DNA of 64,000 bases from Phyllostachys edulis (taxonomy: Eukaryota; Streptophyta; Magnoliopsida; Poales; Poaceae): positions 19,748,215-19,812,214 of the forward strand of contig CM070561.1 in assembly GCA_036346405.1 (NCBI GenBank), read 5' to 3'. A model generated the notes under the pieces. That model was given only the letters and a program-made list of their open reading frames with translations, did not search any database and was not told where the DNA came from. This document shows, piece after piece, positions 55,101-63,631 of this stretch. How positions within the stretch are numbered: the stretch's first letter is position 1; each line of letters starts with the position of its first letter. The position numbers and the translations under genes are program-made.

Positions 55101-56015
55101 AATGCAGATACAATAAGAGGGAAAAAAGCATGACTTTTGTTTCATTTCTGCTCACCAGGTGTCTGTTGTGAATCCTGCAATGGAGACAGCATTAAGAATG
55201 GTGCAGAAGTTTGCCTCTGATGTCTGTGAGGGTAAAGTACCGGAAAACAGATTGTCTTTTGGTGCGCCTTGGAGACATCCACCTCGGCGTGACAATCCTC
55301 ATGCATCCTATAAGTGGGCAAAGATTCAACTAATGGATTTTGTCCAATCCTTTGTCAACACTGAATTTGGGGTAATAATTCTGTTCCTTTTACAAGCCAG
55401 GGATTTGCGTTGTTTGATGATTACTATTAGAAATAAACATTGGATAGTATTAGGTTAGTGACAACTTTCTCTTGCTTTCATTGCTTACAAACATGCATGG
55501 AAAATACAAGATAATATATCTTAAAAAATTCTTGCAGAATCTATTTTACACATTTCTGGAATGCCAGAGTTTCAGAGTCTCCTATTATGTGTAATTCACA
55601 GGTGAACTACCTAGCAGATGACAGCCTGGAAATATTGGATGATCCTGTAGCAGTCGCCATGATGGAGGTATTTTGATTAAGTACTATTGAATATTGGCCT
55701 AATGATATGATGCTTACACGATTACTGTTTGCTAGGTTGGCTTACTTTATCAACAGAGAGATCCATCCTTTATGCGGCCAATCACTCGTGGAATTCAGCG
55801 TTGTCTTGCTAGATGGTTCGTTTTTGTACTCCTTACATGTTCTAGGAAATGTTTTGTGTTTTGAACTTTTGATGTCATTCTTTTCTACGGTTATGTCTAG
55901 GCTTGTTCAGCAGAGATTAGAGTTGAACCTTCAAGAATCAATAGCATACTTGTGGCAACGTGTAATACGTGGACGAAGCTATCGGCACTTAATGAAAGAA
56001 GTCGGCTACAAGTAA
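40681..56015 (+). CDS. P-loop NTPase-like protein, 559 aa, ten exons
   Basis: Exons: 40681-41454, 41544-41704, 53989-54049, 54130-54195, 54287-54372, 54896-54953, 55159-55371, 55602-55667, 55736-55815, 55901-56015. All introns are GT-AG and phases match, giving 1,680 nt with no internal stop. The ATG sits in a good context (CGCCATGG). Residues 42-50 are GPRGVGKST, a Walker A motif, in an ATPase-like N-terminal region. PKLVLNNVDAL (259-269) is the likely Walker B strand. PVIMSTSDG (about 304-312) resembles a sensor strand. The C-terminal part (403-559) is helical and basic, with no domain I can name. It looks like a plant-specific AAA+ or STAND-type ATPase of unknown role; location is not clear. 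Intron 2 is about 12.3 kb because of nested transposons. The frame is intact, so the gene is probably functional. Confidence 0.9.
42239..43442. mobile_element. Non-autonomous TIR element, possibly MULE-like
   Basis: The ends are inverted: left AGGATGCACGGACATAGACA, right reversed CGGATGCACGGACACGCC. Inside each end are repeated GTGTCGGACACG, ACACGTATCGGACAC and CCAATACGTGTC boxes in opposite orientation. Exact ends and duplication are unclear; GCCACAGCC and GCCACAAGC flank it and could be a decayed 9-bp duplication, which would suggest Mutator type. A (GT)n run lies at 42333-42353. GC-rich frames at 42933-43229 are not a recognised gene. Confidence 0.65.
44730..48554 (-). mobile_element. Solo LTR C with GGAGGTC repeats
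   Basis: The right end reads CAGGGTGTTACA, so on the minus strand the LTR starts TGTAACACCCTG. The left end is TTACCCGAGAGGTCC. The flanks AAGGC (44725-44729) and GAGGC (48555-48559) agree at four of five. It shares the GGACACGGCTATTCGAATAG box (near 45600, inverted in LTR A and B). A minus-strand TATATATA box is at 46783-46790. Short GAGGTCC motifs crowd 44735-44945 and 46630-48410. No retroviral coding sequence is attached. Confidence 0.82.
47150..47690. repeat. Tandem GGAGGTC array inside solo LTR C
   Basis: About eight to ten imperfect units of 50-60 bp. Each has a half reading GGAGGTTTGGACGGTTAAGATCTCCAAGG (split here as GGAGGTTTGGACGG and TTAAGATCTCC) and a half reading GGAGGTCTTAACGCC plus GATCTACAA. 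It is non-coding; the units differ by small indels. Confidence 0.82.
50107..52557. mobile_element. Solo LTR E
   Basis: Begins TGTAACACCCCGGCCTAACAC, ends CAGGGTATTACA, 2,451 bp. It has perfect AAAGA duplications (50102-50106 and 52558-52562). No internal retrotransposon sequence adjoins it. Both termini are TG to CA and the right end reversed (TGTAATACCCTG) resembles the start of LTR C, so it may be minus-oriented, but that is not certain. Confidence 0.88.
52650..53464. mobile_element. PIF/Harbinger-like (Tourist-type) non-autonomous element
   Basis: The terminal inverted repeats are AGGCATCCACAATGT on the left and, reversed, GGGCATCTCCAATGT on the right, with TTA duplications at 52647-52649 and 53465-53467. 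The (G)GGCATC start and 3-bp TTA target are diagnostic for this superfamily in grasses. It is 815 bp with GC-rich inside. The frames at 52944-53468 are not a transposase. Confidence 0.87.
53989..56015 (+). CDS. Exons 3 to 10 of the P-loop NTPase-like gene
   Basis: Eight short exons with matching phases. Exon 3 reads YYSSQAFVDFGFPNIFISRE, exon 4 TFGWTPQEAKLHMVSEFF, exon 5 WKVVDEVLGSNPRQLSEIYM, exon 6 VLHDRNIEEIIDTYL and exon 7 PAMETALRMVQKFASDVCEG. Exon 8 reads VNYLADDSLEILDDPVAVAM, exon 9 VGLLYQQRDPSFMRPITRG and exon 10 ELNLQESIAYLWQRVIRGRS up to GYK and TAA at 56013-56015. Introns here are 80-525 bp with ordinary donors (GTATGC, GTAGTA, GTAAGT, GTAATA, GTATTT, GTTCGT). Confidence 0.9.
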
Positions 56016-56980
56016 AGAGGTATATGAGAAGTTTACAATTTTCCATCTCAATTCATTTTGTAGTTGGGATCTTATGCTTCATTTGTCATTCAAGTTATTT
56101 CCGAGAACATATTCTTTTGTCAAGAAGCGATTATAATGTATCTTATGCTTCGTTTGTCATTCAGGTTATTTCCGAAAACATATTCTTGCGTCAAGAAGTG
56201 ATTCTAATGGATCAAGAACCATTTTTTTCAATTTTGATGTGGAACTGACATTTGATTTCAATGGACGGACTCTCTAGCATCCATAAGAAATGTTTGAAGC
56301 ATATGTGATTTCGTGACCACTCACATTCACATGTAAGTTGATTAACCTGTCTGTCATAATCATTTGCTATTTTCCTTTCAACCAGTGGGTTTATATGAAT
56401 CAGACATCAGTATAGATTGGATTTGTTGTTCCATATGTTGAGTGCTTACTTTTTCCTCTGATCAGCAACCGCATACTGCAGCTTTTGATTATTTGGTGTG
56501 AATTTACCGTCCTATATAGGACTACACTAATGCATCACAATGACCTCAAATGAATTTAAGCAACTAACAATAATAGCAAATAACTGTAGCATTCTTTATC
56601 CTTCTATCAGGTCCTAACTTCAAAGCCACAATCTCTTGTCAATCTGCAGTGGTTGAATAAATGCACAACTTTTAAACATAATTTATCTACCACTGAGAAA
56701 TTTCTAAGTAGGAAAATTAACTTTGATGTCTCTCTGTGACATTGGTGGTACACGATGACCTATTATGTGTGTCGAAGGTGAATACTCAGAAGAAGACTGC
56801 AGTTTAGTTTTCCAACAAGAGTATTACCAATGAACTGATGTTCTTCTCCTATGTCACACCTTTACACTGAGATGAACTTTGCTTTTTTGCTCCTTTGTAC
56901 CTGAACTTTGAGAGCATTGTTGCATACTTCAGCAAGTATCATCATTTTACTTATTCCATTAAATCTGCTGTTCATCTAAT
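56016..56980 (+). other. 3' flank or 3' UTR of the P-loop gene
   Basis: No further coding sequence is seen. An AAGAG-GTATAT just after the stop (56019) could be a donor of a 3' UTR intron with the acceptor TTGTTTCAG at about 57812. Near 56080-56185 a stretch with TTATGCTTC, TTTGTCATTCA and TTATTTCCGA occurs twice as a tandem repeat of about 80 bp. No clear polyadenylation signal could be chosen. Confidence 0.4.
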
Positions 56981-57632
56981 CATGGTTGTCATGGAGTCAA
57001 CATGTCGTCCAGTCGGCCAGCAGCGGACGACATGGCTGCTCGCTTCGACTGGGAGTGGTCTAGGAGAGAGAGGGGCTCAGATCTGGCTTCTGGGCAACTT
57101 GAGAAAGAGAGGAGAGGGCTCAGGCCTGGGAGGGATCCCTAGTTGCTGCCACCGGTTGTTGACCCTCTCCAGTTTGCATCCGCATCCGCATCCGCCGCCG
57201 TCCGCAGCACGCTGTCACCTCGCAAGTACTATCCCTCCCTCTCCTTTCTTCTCTGCTCCTCCCTCTCCCTTGATCTGCTCTGCTGGTTGTCGCCCATCGC
57301 CATCCTCTTTGCTGATTGCGTCTCTCTGCTGCTTGGGATGCTGGATGAGTGGATGGTGCTGCTCGCCCTCCTCTGCTACTAACCCATGGACAGGATGAGG
57401 TGGCGGCCTGGTGCTATTAGGACACGGGAGGAGAGAGTGAATGACTTAGATGGGATTTTGGGCCTGAGTGGGGTTGTGGGCTGAGTGGGTAGTGGCCCAT
57501 CTCATCTATTTTCCTTTTTTCTCTGTTATATGTGCTGATTTGACTAATATATGTCATCGTAATCGCCGTCTAGGCGGGATGTCCTGGTGCCTTGGGTTCG
57601 CCACGACTCGCTAGAGTGTTGTGACAACCTTG
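56981..57632. mobile_element. hAT-like non-autonomous element 3, 652 bp
   Basis: Perfect 8-bp duplications CATCTAAT at 56973-56980 and 57633-57640. The ends are CATGGTTGTCA and, reversed, CAAGGTTGTCA. The GGTTGTCA core and the GTCGCC-like interior are shared with the element at 49046-53699, so both are one family. No protein is encoded; a frame of about 80 codons at 57143-57382 has no recognisable domain. Confidence 0.87.
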
Positions 57633-57640
57633 CATCTAAT

Positions 57641-58214
57641 ACTAAATGGTTGAAATGTATGTAGACAAACATAATCGCTGTGCACTTGTGCTCTTAAAAG
57701 AGAAAGGAAAGGGCATTGGTGAACGTACTTCAGTTCATAGCCTGGAAATCTGCATATTATGAGAGCCTATTGTAATCCTCAAATTGTTCACTCGCTGCTT
57801 CTATTTGTTTCAGGCTGGTTCAGGAATTTTGCATCGTGCTGGGCAGAGGTGGACGGCTAATTTAAGTACCTGATGCTAACAAAGAGAACAATCTTAGTGG
57901 TACCTCAGTTCTTTCAGATCTTGGTGGTACCTCAGTTCTTTCAGATTTTATATTTGTACACCATTTTGGATTAGCATTGCCGGTGTTGGATCCCAGGAGC
58001 ATGGGAATCGTGCTAGCAACCGAAGTCGATACGAAGGCGTTATGTGGTGGACATAATCTGGTAATCGCGAATATTACCTGTCATAATTTTTGGGGCATGC
58101 TACTCTAATTCAACATGGTCGGATTATATATGTACCAGGTCTGAGTTGTGAGATACTCATATGATCGTAATAATACTGCAATTCACGGCTTAGTAGAATG
58201 AGAATGTGCACTGT
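57641..58214 (+). other. Downstream flank, possible last 3' UTR exon
   Basis: TTGTTTCAG at 57804-57812 precedes GCTGGTTCAGG and could be an acceptor for a 3' UTR exon of the upstream gene. The box GGTACCTCAGTTCTTTCAGAT is present twice in tandem (about 57899-57950). No gene is otherwise supported. Confidence 0.35.
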
Positions 58215-58222
58215 GTCTAGAC

Positions 58223-58456
58223 CAGGGTTTTCAATATCGGAAGAATTTTTTTTTGGGGGCCTATTTTTTTAAAAAAAAAACTTGAAATGTTCGGATCTTA
58301 GATTAAAAAAAAAACAAATTCGAACAAAATTCAAGCAAACTCAATTTTTTTTTAACGAAATTCATGAAAATCAGTTTTTTGGGCCGGTTTGTAATCCTAC
58401 CGGCCCTCACTGGTAAATCTGATTTTTCCGATTTTCGGCCGATTTTTGAATCCCTG
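58223..58456. mobile_element. hAT MITE, 234 bp
   Basis: Perfect 8-bp duplications GTCTAGAC (58215-58222 and 58457-58464). The TIRs are CAGGGTTTTCAATATCGG and, reversed, CAGGGATTCAAAAATCGG. CAGGG ends with 8-bp duplications are classical hAT features. The inside is A- and T-run rich and non-coding. Confidence 0.93.
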
Positions 58457-58534
58457 GTCTAGACCCCCTGCAAGCGGTAAGTGGCTGTTCCGCTGCAGAT
58501 AGCGTGTGGGTTAATGCTTAAATTTGGTCACGTC

Positions 58535-58882
58535 CAGGGTTAACAATTTCGTTTTTGAAAAAATTTCATTGGTAGCCGAAATGACCGAAATTTAGGAATT
58601 TCGGTCTGATATTTCGGTGGGTTTTCAAACTGGTTTGAATCAAATTTGAATTTAAAATTTTAAAAAAAATCGCAAAATTAAGTGCGCTCGGTGGGATTCG
58701 ATCCCGGGTCATCAGACGCTGCTACCAGGCTACAGCCGGCCTGATGAATTAATACTAGTGTTTACTCCTTTTCACCCTCTAAATTTCCTCCAAATTCAAA
58801 CAAACCGAAATTTTTTGAACGAATTGTAATTCTTTCGGCCCCCAGCGAAATGAACGAAATTTCGACAAAATTGATAACCCTG
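58535..58882. mobile_element. hAT MITE, 348 bp, with tRNA-like segment
   Basis: The TIRs are CAGGGTTAACAATTTCG and, reversed, CAGGGTTATCAATTTTG. The flanks GTCACGTC (58527-58534) and GTCACGCC (58883-58890) match at seven of eight. The inside repeats CGAAATTTC-type boxes. At about 58686-58745 it carries a GC-rich segment whose minus strand resembles a tRNA (GTAGCCTGGTAGC and GGATCGAATCC boxes). Confidence 0.92.
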
Positions 58883-58890
58883 GTCACGCC

Positions 58891-59212
58891 CAACTTAGCT
58901 GGCAGTGTCATTCATACTTGGATTGGGATCCCCGGCAGACGTAGACTGCATGCGAACTAAATCCCAGCCGGATTTTACAATGGTGTCAACACTGCTGCCA
59001 GTTTGCTGATAATCCAAGCCGGTTCTTGACAAATTTAGATGGACTTTTACCGGATTTGGGGGTTGATGTTTTCTGGTAAAATGTTAGTCAGGGGTGAGAA
59101 CCAATCCATTTTCGGTTTGGTGAACCCTGGCTGAAATTGTTACTTCGTAGCACTCACGTCACGGTACACCAGAATGATATGACAGGTAGCTATGCAAAGG
59201 GAGGCATGGGTT
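58891..59212. other. Unassigned spacer
   Basis: About 320 bp between the MITE and the next LTR. I see no gene. GATTGGGATCCCCGGCAGAC and CCGGATTT boxes are not recognised. Confidence 0.5.
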
Positions 59213-59525
59213 TGTCAGCACTGTCGATACAGGATGAAGCATCTGGCGAACGAAAGCGTTTTTGGTTGAGCGCTGGGTTTGTAAGCCATCTGGGCCGTGC
59301 GTAGAAAGTCAGTCCGTTTACGTTTTGTGGACGCTGTGTTGTCGTTTTCGCTACAGCCTGGTTGTTGGCTTGTAAAGGGAGTCAGGTTGTTGTCGAACGG
59401 GTATCGAAGAAAGATCATGAACAATTCCCTACCTACTCTCTCCTGTTCTTCCTAACCTTCTCAATCTCCATTCCAACTCACAGAAGATCGTCCCGATTCT
59501 CTAGCGCGACGTCGAGAATGTGACA
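59213..59525 (+). repeat. 5' LTR of the Reina-like element
   Basis: TGTCAGCACTGTCGATACAGG to GAGAATGTGACA, 313 bp. The right edge is fixed by the primer-binding site two bases later. The left edge is chosen as the TG that gives a TG-to-CA LTR and is less sure because the 3' LTR is not in the window. Confidence 0.7.
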
Positions 59526-59577
59526 AATTGGTATCGTGGCGAAAAAGAAAGGGGCGTAGCCCACTCTAACCGTGAGA

Positions 59578-60687
59578 ATGGAGGCGGCAGAGGGAAAAGT
59601 TTCTTCCCTAGATGATAATGTCAAGGTCACGACGATGGATGATCGGATGAAGCAAGCGGAAGCATGGAGGCCTATCGTCGACTACACTCTGACAGGACCG
59701 AGGCAAGTGACTGAAGATCTCAAGCTGTGGGTATCCAATCTGGAAGGAATGCCGCTTGGTCTTCCTTGCCCGGCGACGCCTCGGCCCGATGGGCACCACG
59801 ATGAGAAGTACTACCAGGGTGAGGCCCATGGGGTATTCGCCACCTCGGGGCAAGCCCTGGTCAAGGGTGAGTTCCCTTACCACAATTCCCATGTTGCTTA
59901 TGATCTGGGAGCGTGCGGTAGTAAAGGGATGTGTGGAACTCCAAGAAATTACAATTACTAGCAAAAGGAGTTTTGTATGCCTAAGGCTGAATTTCCAAGG
60001 TTTAGCGGAGAGCATCATCGGGTCTGGAAGGATAAGTGTGAAAAGTACTTTCATATGTTCCATGCGTTTGTCCAGTTTTGGGCTCAATATGCCACACTGC
60101 ATTTCCAAGGCAATACAGCCTTATGGTTGCAGATATTTGAGGCTCAACATATAGTGGATAATTGGGTAGAATTATGTATTGCTATAGATACTAAGTTTGA
60201 GAAGGATTTGTATCACAATTACATGAAGGCCTTACTAAACATTAGAAAATTGGGGGGAGTTCAGGAGTACTACGAACAATTCCAGAATGCTGTGCATAAA
60301 GTGTTAGCTCATAATAGGAACTATGATGATGTATTTTTCATCAATAAATTTGTTGATGGGTTGAAAGGAGAAATTAGGACAACACTTGTGTTGCATAAGC
60401 CTTGAACGGTTAATGCTGTGTTGTCCCTGACCCTTTTGCAGGAGGAAGAACTGGCGATCTCAGCAAAGAAATATCATGGGCGTCAAGAGAACAGAGATTA
60501 TGCTAAATTCAAGCCACAAGTCTATGGAGGCAAAGGCATCCTGGGCATTGCTCCTGTTGAGCCCAAGTTTGTGACCAAAATCAAAGTTGAGGATAAGTAT
60601 GAAAATTTGCGATCGCTACGCAAAGCTCAAGGGTTGTGTATGAAGTGTGGCGAAAAATAGGGAGCTGGACATAAATGCCCCATACAG
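59578..60687 (+). pseudogene. Reina-like gag
   Basis: From ATG at 59578. PKAEFPRFSGEHHRVWKDKC begins the capsid domain, with KYFHMFHAF, ALWLQIFEAQ and GVQEYYEQFQNAVHKVLAHN. In the nucleocapsid, CMKCGEK, a stop and GAGHKC form the zinc knuckle; the TAG at 60658-60660 sits where the family has Trp. Other stops are TAG 59959 and TGA 60403. All parts are in one frame. Confidence 0.88.
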
Positions 60688-61263
60688 GTGTCACTGCATG
60701 TCTTGGAAGAATTATTGGAGATCATGCAACAGGAAGAGAATAGTATTGAAGATGGTGATGTTGACAGTAAGAGTGGTGAGGAGGAAGTGTTGATGAGCAT
60801 TTCCCACTGTGCTGCAGTTGGCATACAAGGAAAAAGAACCATCAGACTGCAAGGGATTGTCAGTAACCAAGAAGTGTTGATATTGATTGACTCTGGCAGT
60901 TCAGGAAACTTCATTAGTGAACCATTGGTGAAGTGGTTGCAATATCCTACATAGAGGGCAGATCCAGTGCAGGTGGCCCTAGCCAATGGAAAACGAATAC
61001 GTAGTGATCAACAAATTGAAGGGCTCACTTAGTGGACTCAAGGATGTACTTTTACAACTAATGTCAGATTGCTGCAGTTAGGATGTTATGACATGATTTT
61101 GGGCATGGAATGGTTGGAGGAACAAGGCCCCATGTGGATACGTTGGAGAAGAAAGACATTGAGATTTGTACATAATGGTAAGAGAATCACCCTTCATGGT
61201 GTAAAGGATATAACCAACAAATGCCAAGAGATATATGCAAAAAAAGCTCCAAGGCTTATTTAG
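60688..61263 (+). pseudogene. Reina-like aspartic protease
   Basis: The same frame as gag. The catalytic motif DSGSSGNFIS, a variant of DSGATHNF-type sites, is at about 60889. RLLQLGCYDMILGMEWLEEQ and GPMWIRWRRKTLRFVHNGK close the domain. TAG codons at 60952 and 61030 interrupt it. Confidence 0.85.
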
Positions 61264-63039
61264 ACATGGAGGGTTAGCCCATATAGTGCAGTTGACATCT
61301 ATAGAAGGTGAGGGTCAGCTAGAAGTGGTGCCACCAGCAGTTCAAACAATGTTGCAGGAACATGCTTCCTTATTTTAGGAACCAAGTGGACTGCCTCCTC
61401 ACAGATCATTCGATCACTCAATTCCACTTCTGCCAAGAGCTAAACCAGTCAACATTAGACCCTACAGATATGCTCCTAAAAAAAAGATGAAATTGAAAAG
61501 CAGATAAAAGAGATGCTACAACAGGGTGTCATCCAACCCAGCTCTAGCCCCTTTGCTTCTCCAGTGCTACTGGTCAAGAAGAAGGATGGAACGTGGTGTT
61601 TTTGTGTCGATTACCGACAGCTGAATGTAGCGACTGTCAAAAACAAGTACCCCTTACCTGTCATTGATGAACTGCCAGATGAACTACATGGTGCTAAATG
61701 GTTCACTAAATTGGACTTGAGGGTAGGGTATCATCAGATAAGATTGGTAGAGGAGGATGAATACAAGATGGCGTTTAAAACACACAATGGTCATTGGGAA
61801 TTTAGGGTCATGCCCTTTGGACTTACAAATGCTCCTGCTACATTTCAAGTAGTAATGAATACAATTTTTTCTTCACTGATTAGGAAATTTGTTCTTGTTT
61901 TTGTCGATGACATACTTGTTTACAGCAAGACATTCGATGATCATCTACAACACTTACAACAAGTGTTGACCATCCTATCTGATAATCAGCTGTTGATCAA
62001 GTATTCCAAGTGCTCTTTTGCCCAACCTCAACTCGAGTATTTGGGGCATATAATCATTGATCAAGGAGTGGCCACCGATCCTTCTAAAATTTAGGCAGTC
62101 AGGAATTGGTTGCCTCCACACAATGTTAAACAACTCAGAGGATTCTTGGGTTTGTCAGGATATTACAGGAAGTTCATTTGAAATTATGGTATCATTAGCA
62201 AGACACTGACTGAACTGTTAAAGAAGCATACTATTTATAATTGGATAGCCAGAGAACAAGAAGCCTTTGAGGCCATCAAGCAGGGATTGATTTAGGCACC
62301 AATATTAGCATTGCCAGATTTCACCAAGCCATTTGTGTTGGAAATTGATGCTAGTGATGTGGGCATAGGAGCTATTCTCATGCAGCAAGGGCACCCCATT
62401 GCTTATTTAAGCAAAGCTTTAGGAGCAAAGGCCAAAGGCCTATCTACTTATGAAAAAGAGTGTTTAGCAATATTGATGGCTGTCGACAAGTGGAAGTCTT
62501 ATTTGCAACATGGTGAATTTATCATAGCCACTGATCACAAGAGTCTTTTGCATCTTGGAGAACAAAGACTGACCCAGGGCATGCAACACAAAGCTTTTCT
62601 AAAATTACTTGGTCTGCAATACAAGTTAGTGTACAAGAAAGGCTTAGATAACAAGGCAGTCAATGCGTTATCTCGGAAGGAACACACAACAGAGTGTTCA
62701 GCCATATCTACTAGTCGACCAAGGTGGTTGGAGATTGTGGTTGAAGGTTATCAAAAAGATGCTTCTACAAAAGCACTGTTAACATATTTGGCCTTGATTG
62801 GATCTGGCTTTCTTCTGCAAGATGGTATTATCAAATATAAAGGCCGAATATATTTGGGCAAACACACTGAAGAACATCAGGCAATGCTCATGGCCTTACA
62901 TGATAGTGGAGTAGGAGGACACAGTGGTATTACTGCTACATATCATAAAATCAAAGCACTTTTTTGCATGACCAGGCATGAAGAAAGATATCCACCAGTT
63001 TGTGTCAGCTTGCACTATTTGTCAACAAGCAAAATCTGA
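61264..63039 (+). pseudogene. Reina-like reverse transcriptase and RNase H
   Basis: Between 61264 and 61512 the frame is shifted, apparently returning at an A-run near 61485. RT motifs: GVIQPSSSPFASPVLLVKKK, CVDYRQLNVATVKNKYPLP, FTKLDLRVGYHQIRL, MPFGLTNAPATFQ and the catalytic FVDDILVYSK near 61900. RNase H: FVLEIDASDVGIGAIL, LSTYEKECLAILMAVDKWKS, FIIATDHKSLLHL, DNKAVNALSRKE. The integrase zinc-finger histidines (VGGHSGITATYHKIK) follow. Stops: TAG 62092, TGA 62179, TAG 62293. Confidence 0.92.
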
Positions 63040-63631
63040 GCATACCAAATCACCAGGGCTATTATATCCATTGCTAGTTCCTTCCCAAGCCTGGACTATT
63101 ATCAATTTAGACTTCATCGAAGGTTTGCCCAAATCTAAGCATTTTGACACCATTGTGGTAGTAATTGACAAATTCTCCAAATATGGTCATTTTTTACCCT
63201 TGTCACATCCCTTGACTGCTTGGATCGTGGCACAATTGTTCATCAATAATATGTACAAATTGCATGGCTTGCCGCAAGTAATTATCTCTGATAGACATAA
63301 AGTATTCACAAGTACATTGTGGCAAAAATTGTCCAAGCTAACTGACACAAAGTTGAACATGAGCTCATCTTACCACCCCCAAACTGGCGGCCAAACAGAG
63401 CGGTTGAATCAGTGTATGGAAACATACCTTCGATGCATGGTGCAAACCTGTCCAACCAAGTGGTCTCAATGGTTACCCCAAGCAGAATTTTGGTATAATA
63501 CGACCTATCATTCAGCATTAGGTAAAACACCATTTGAAGTCTTGTATGGTCATCTACCTCGTCATTTTGGCATAATTAGTGGCGACAACAGTTCTGTGCC
63601 AGAATTGGAACAATGGTTGCAGGACCGTGCT
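62978..63631 (+). pseudogene. Reina-like integrase, C-terminal cut
   Basis: It lies in a different frame from RNase H, so a frameshift occurs at about 62950-62980, next to the zinc finger. CTICQQAK completes the HHCC finger. The catalytic regions are NLDFIEGLPKSKHFD (Asp), VIISDRHKVFTS (Asp) and SSYHPQTGGQTERLN (Glu). The domain ends ELEQWLQDRA at 63631, where the foreign LTR begins. Confidence 0.9.

Larger units (their letters stand above)
59213..63631 (+). mobile_element. Reina-like Gypsy (chromovirus-type) element, 3' truncated by insertion
   Basis: A short 5' LTR (59213-59525) is followed by a Met-tRNA primer site (TTGGTATCGTGGC, from 59528). Gag, protease, RT, RNase H and integrase then follow in Gypsy order on the plus strand. 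The small LTR and the integrase stretch TERLNQCMETYLRCM plus FWYNTTYHSALGKTPFEVLY fit the Reina lineage. The chromodomain and 3' LTR are not visible because another LTR starts at 63632 inside the integrase C-terminal part. Many TAG and TGA stops plus frameshifts make it inactive. Confidence 0.88.

Noticed and set aside
58681..58749. A functional tRNA gene
   Set aside because: Box-like motifs are present but I could not form a full cloverleaf with an acceptor stem, and the segment is within a MITE.
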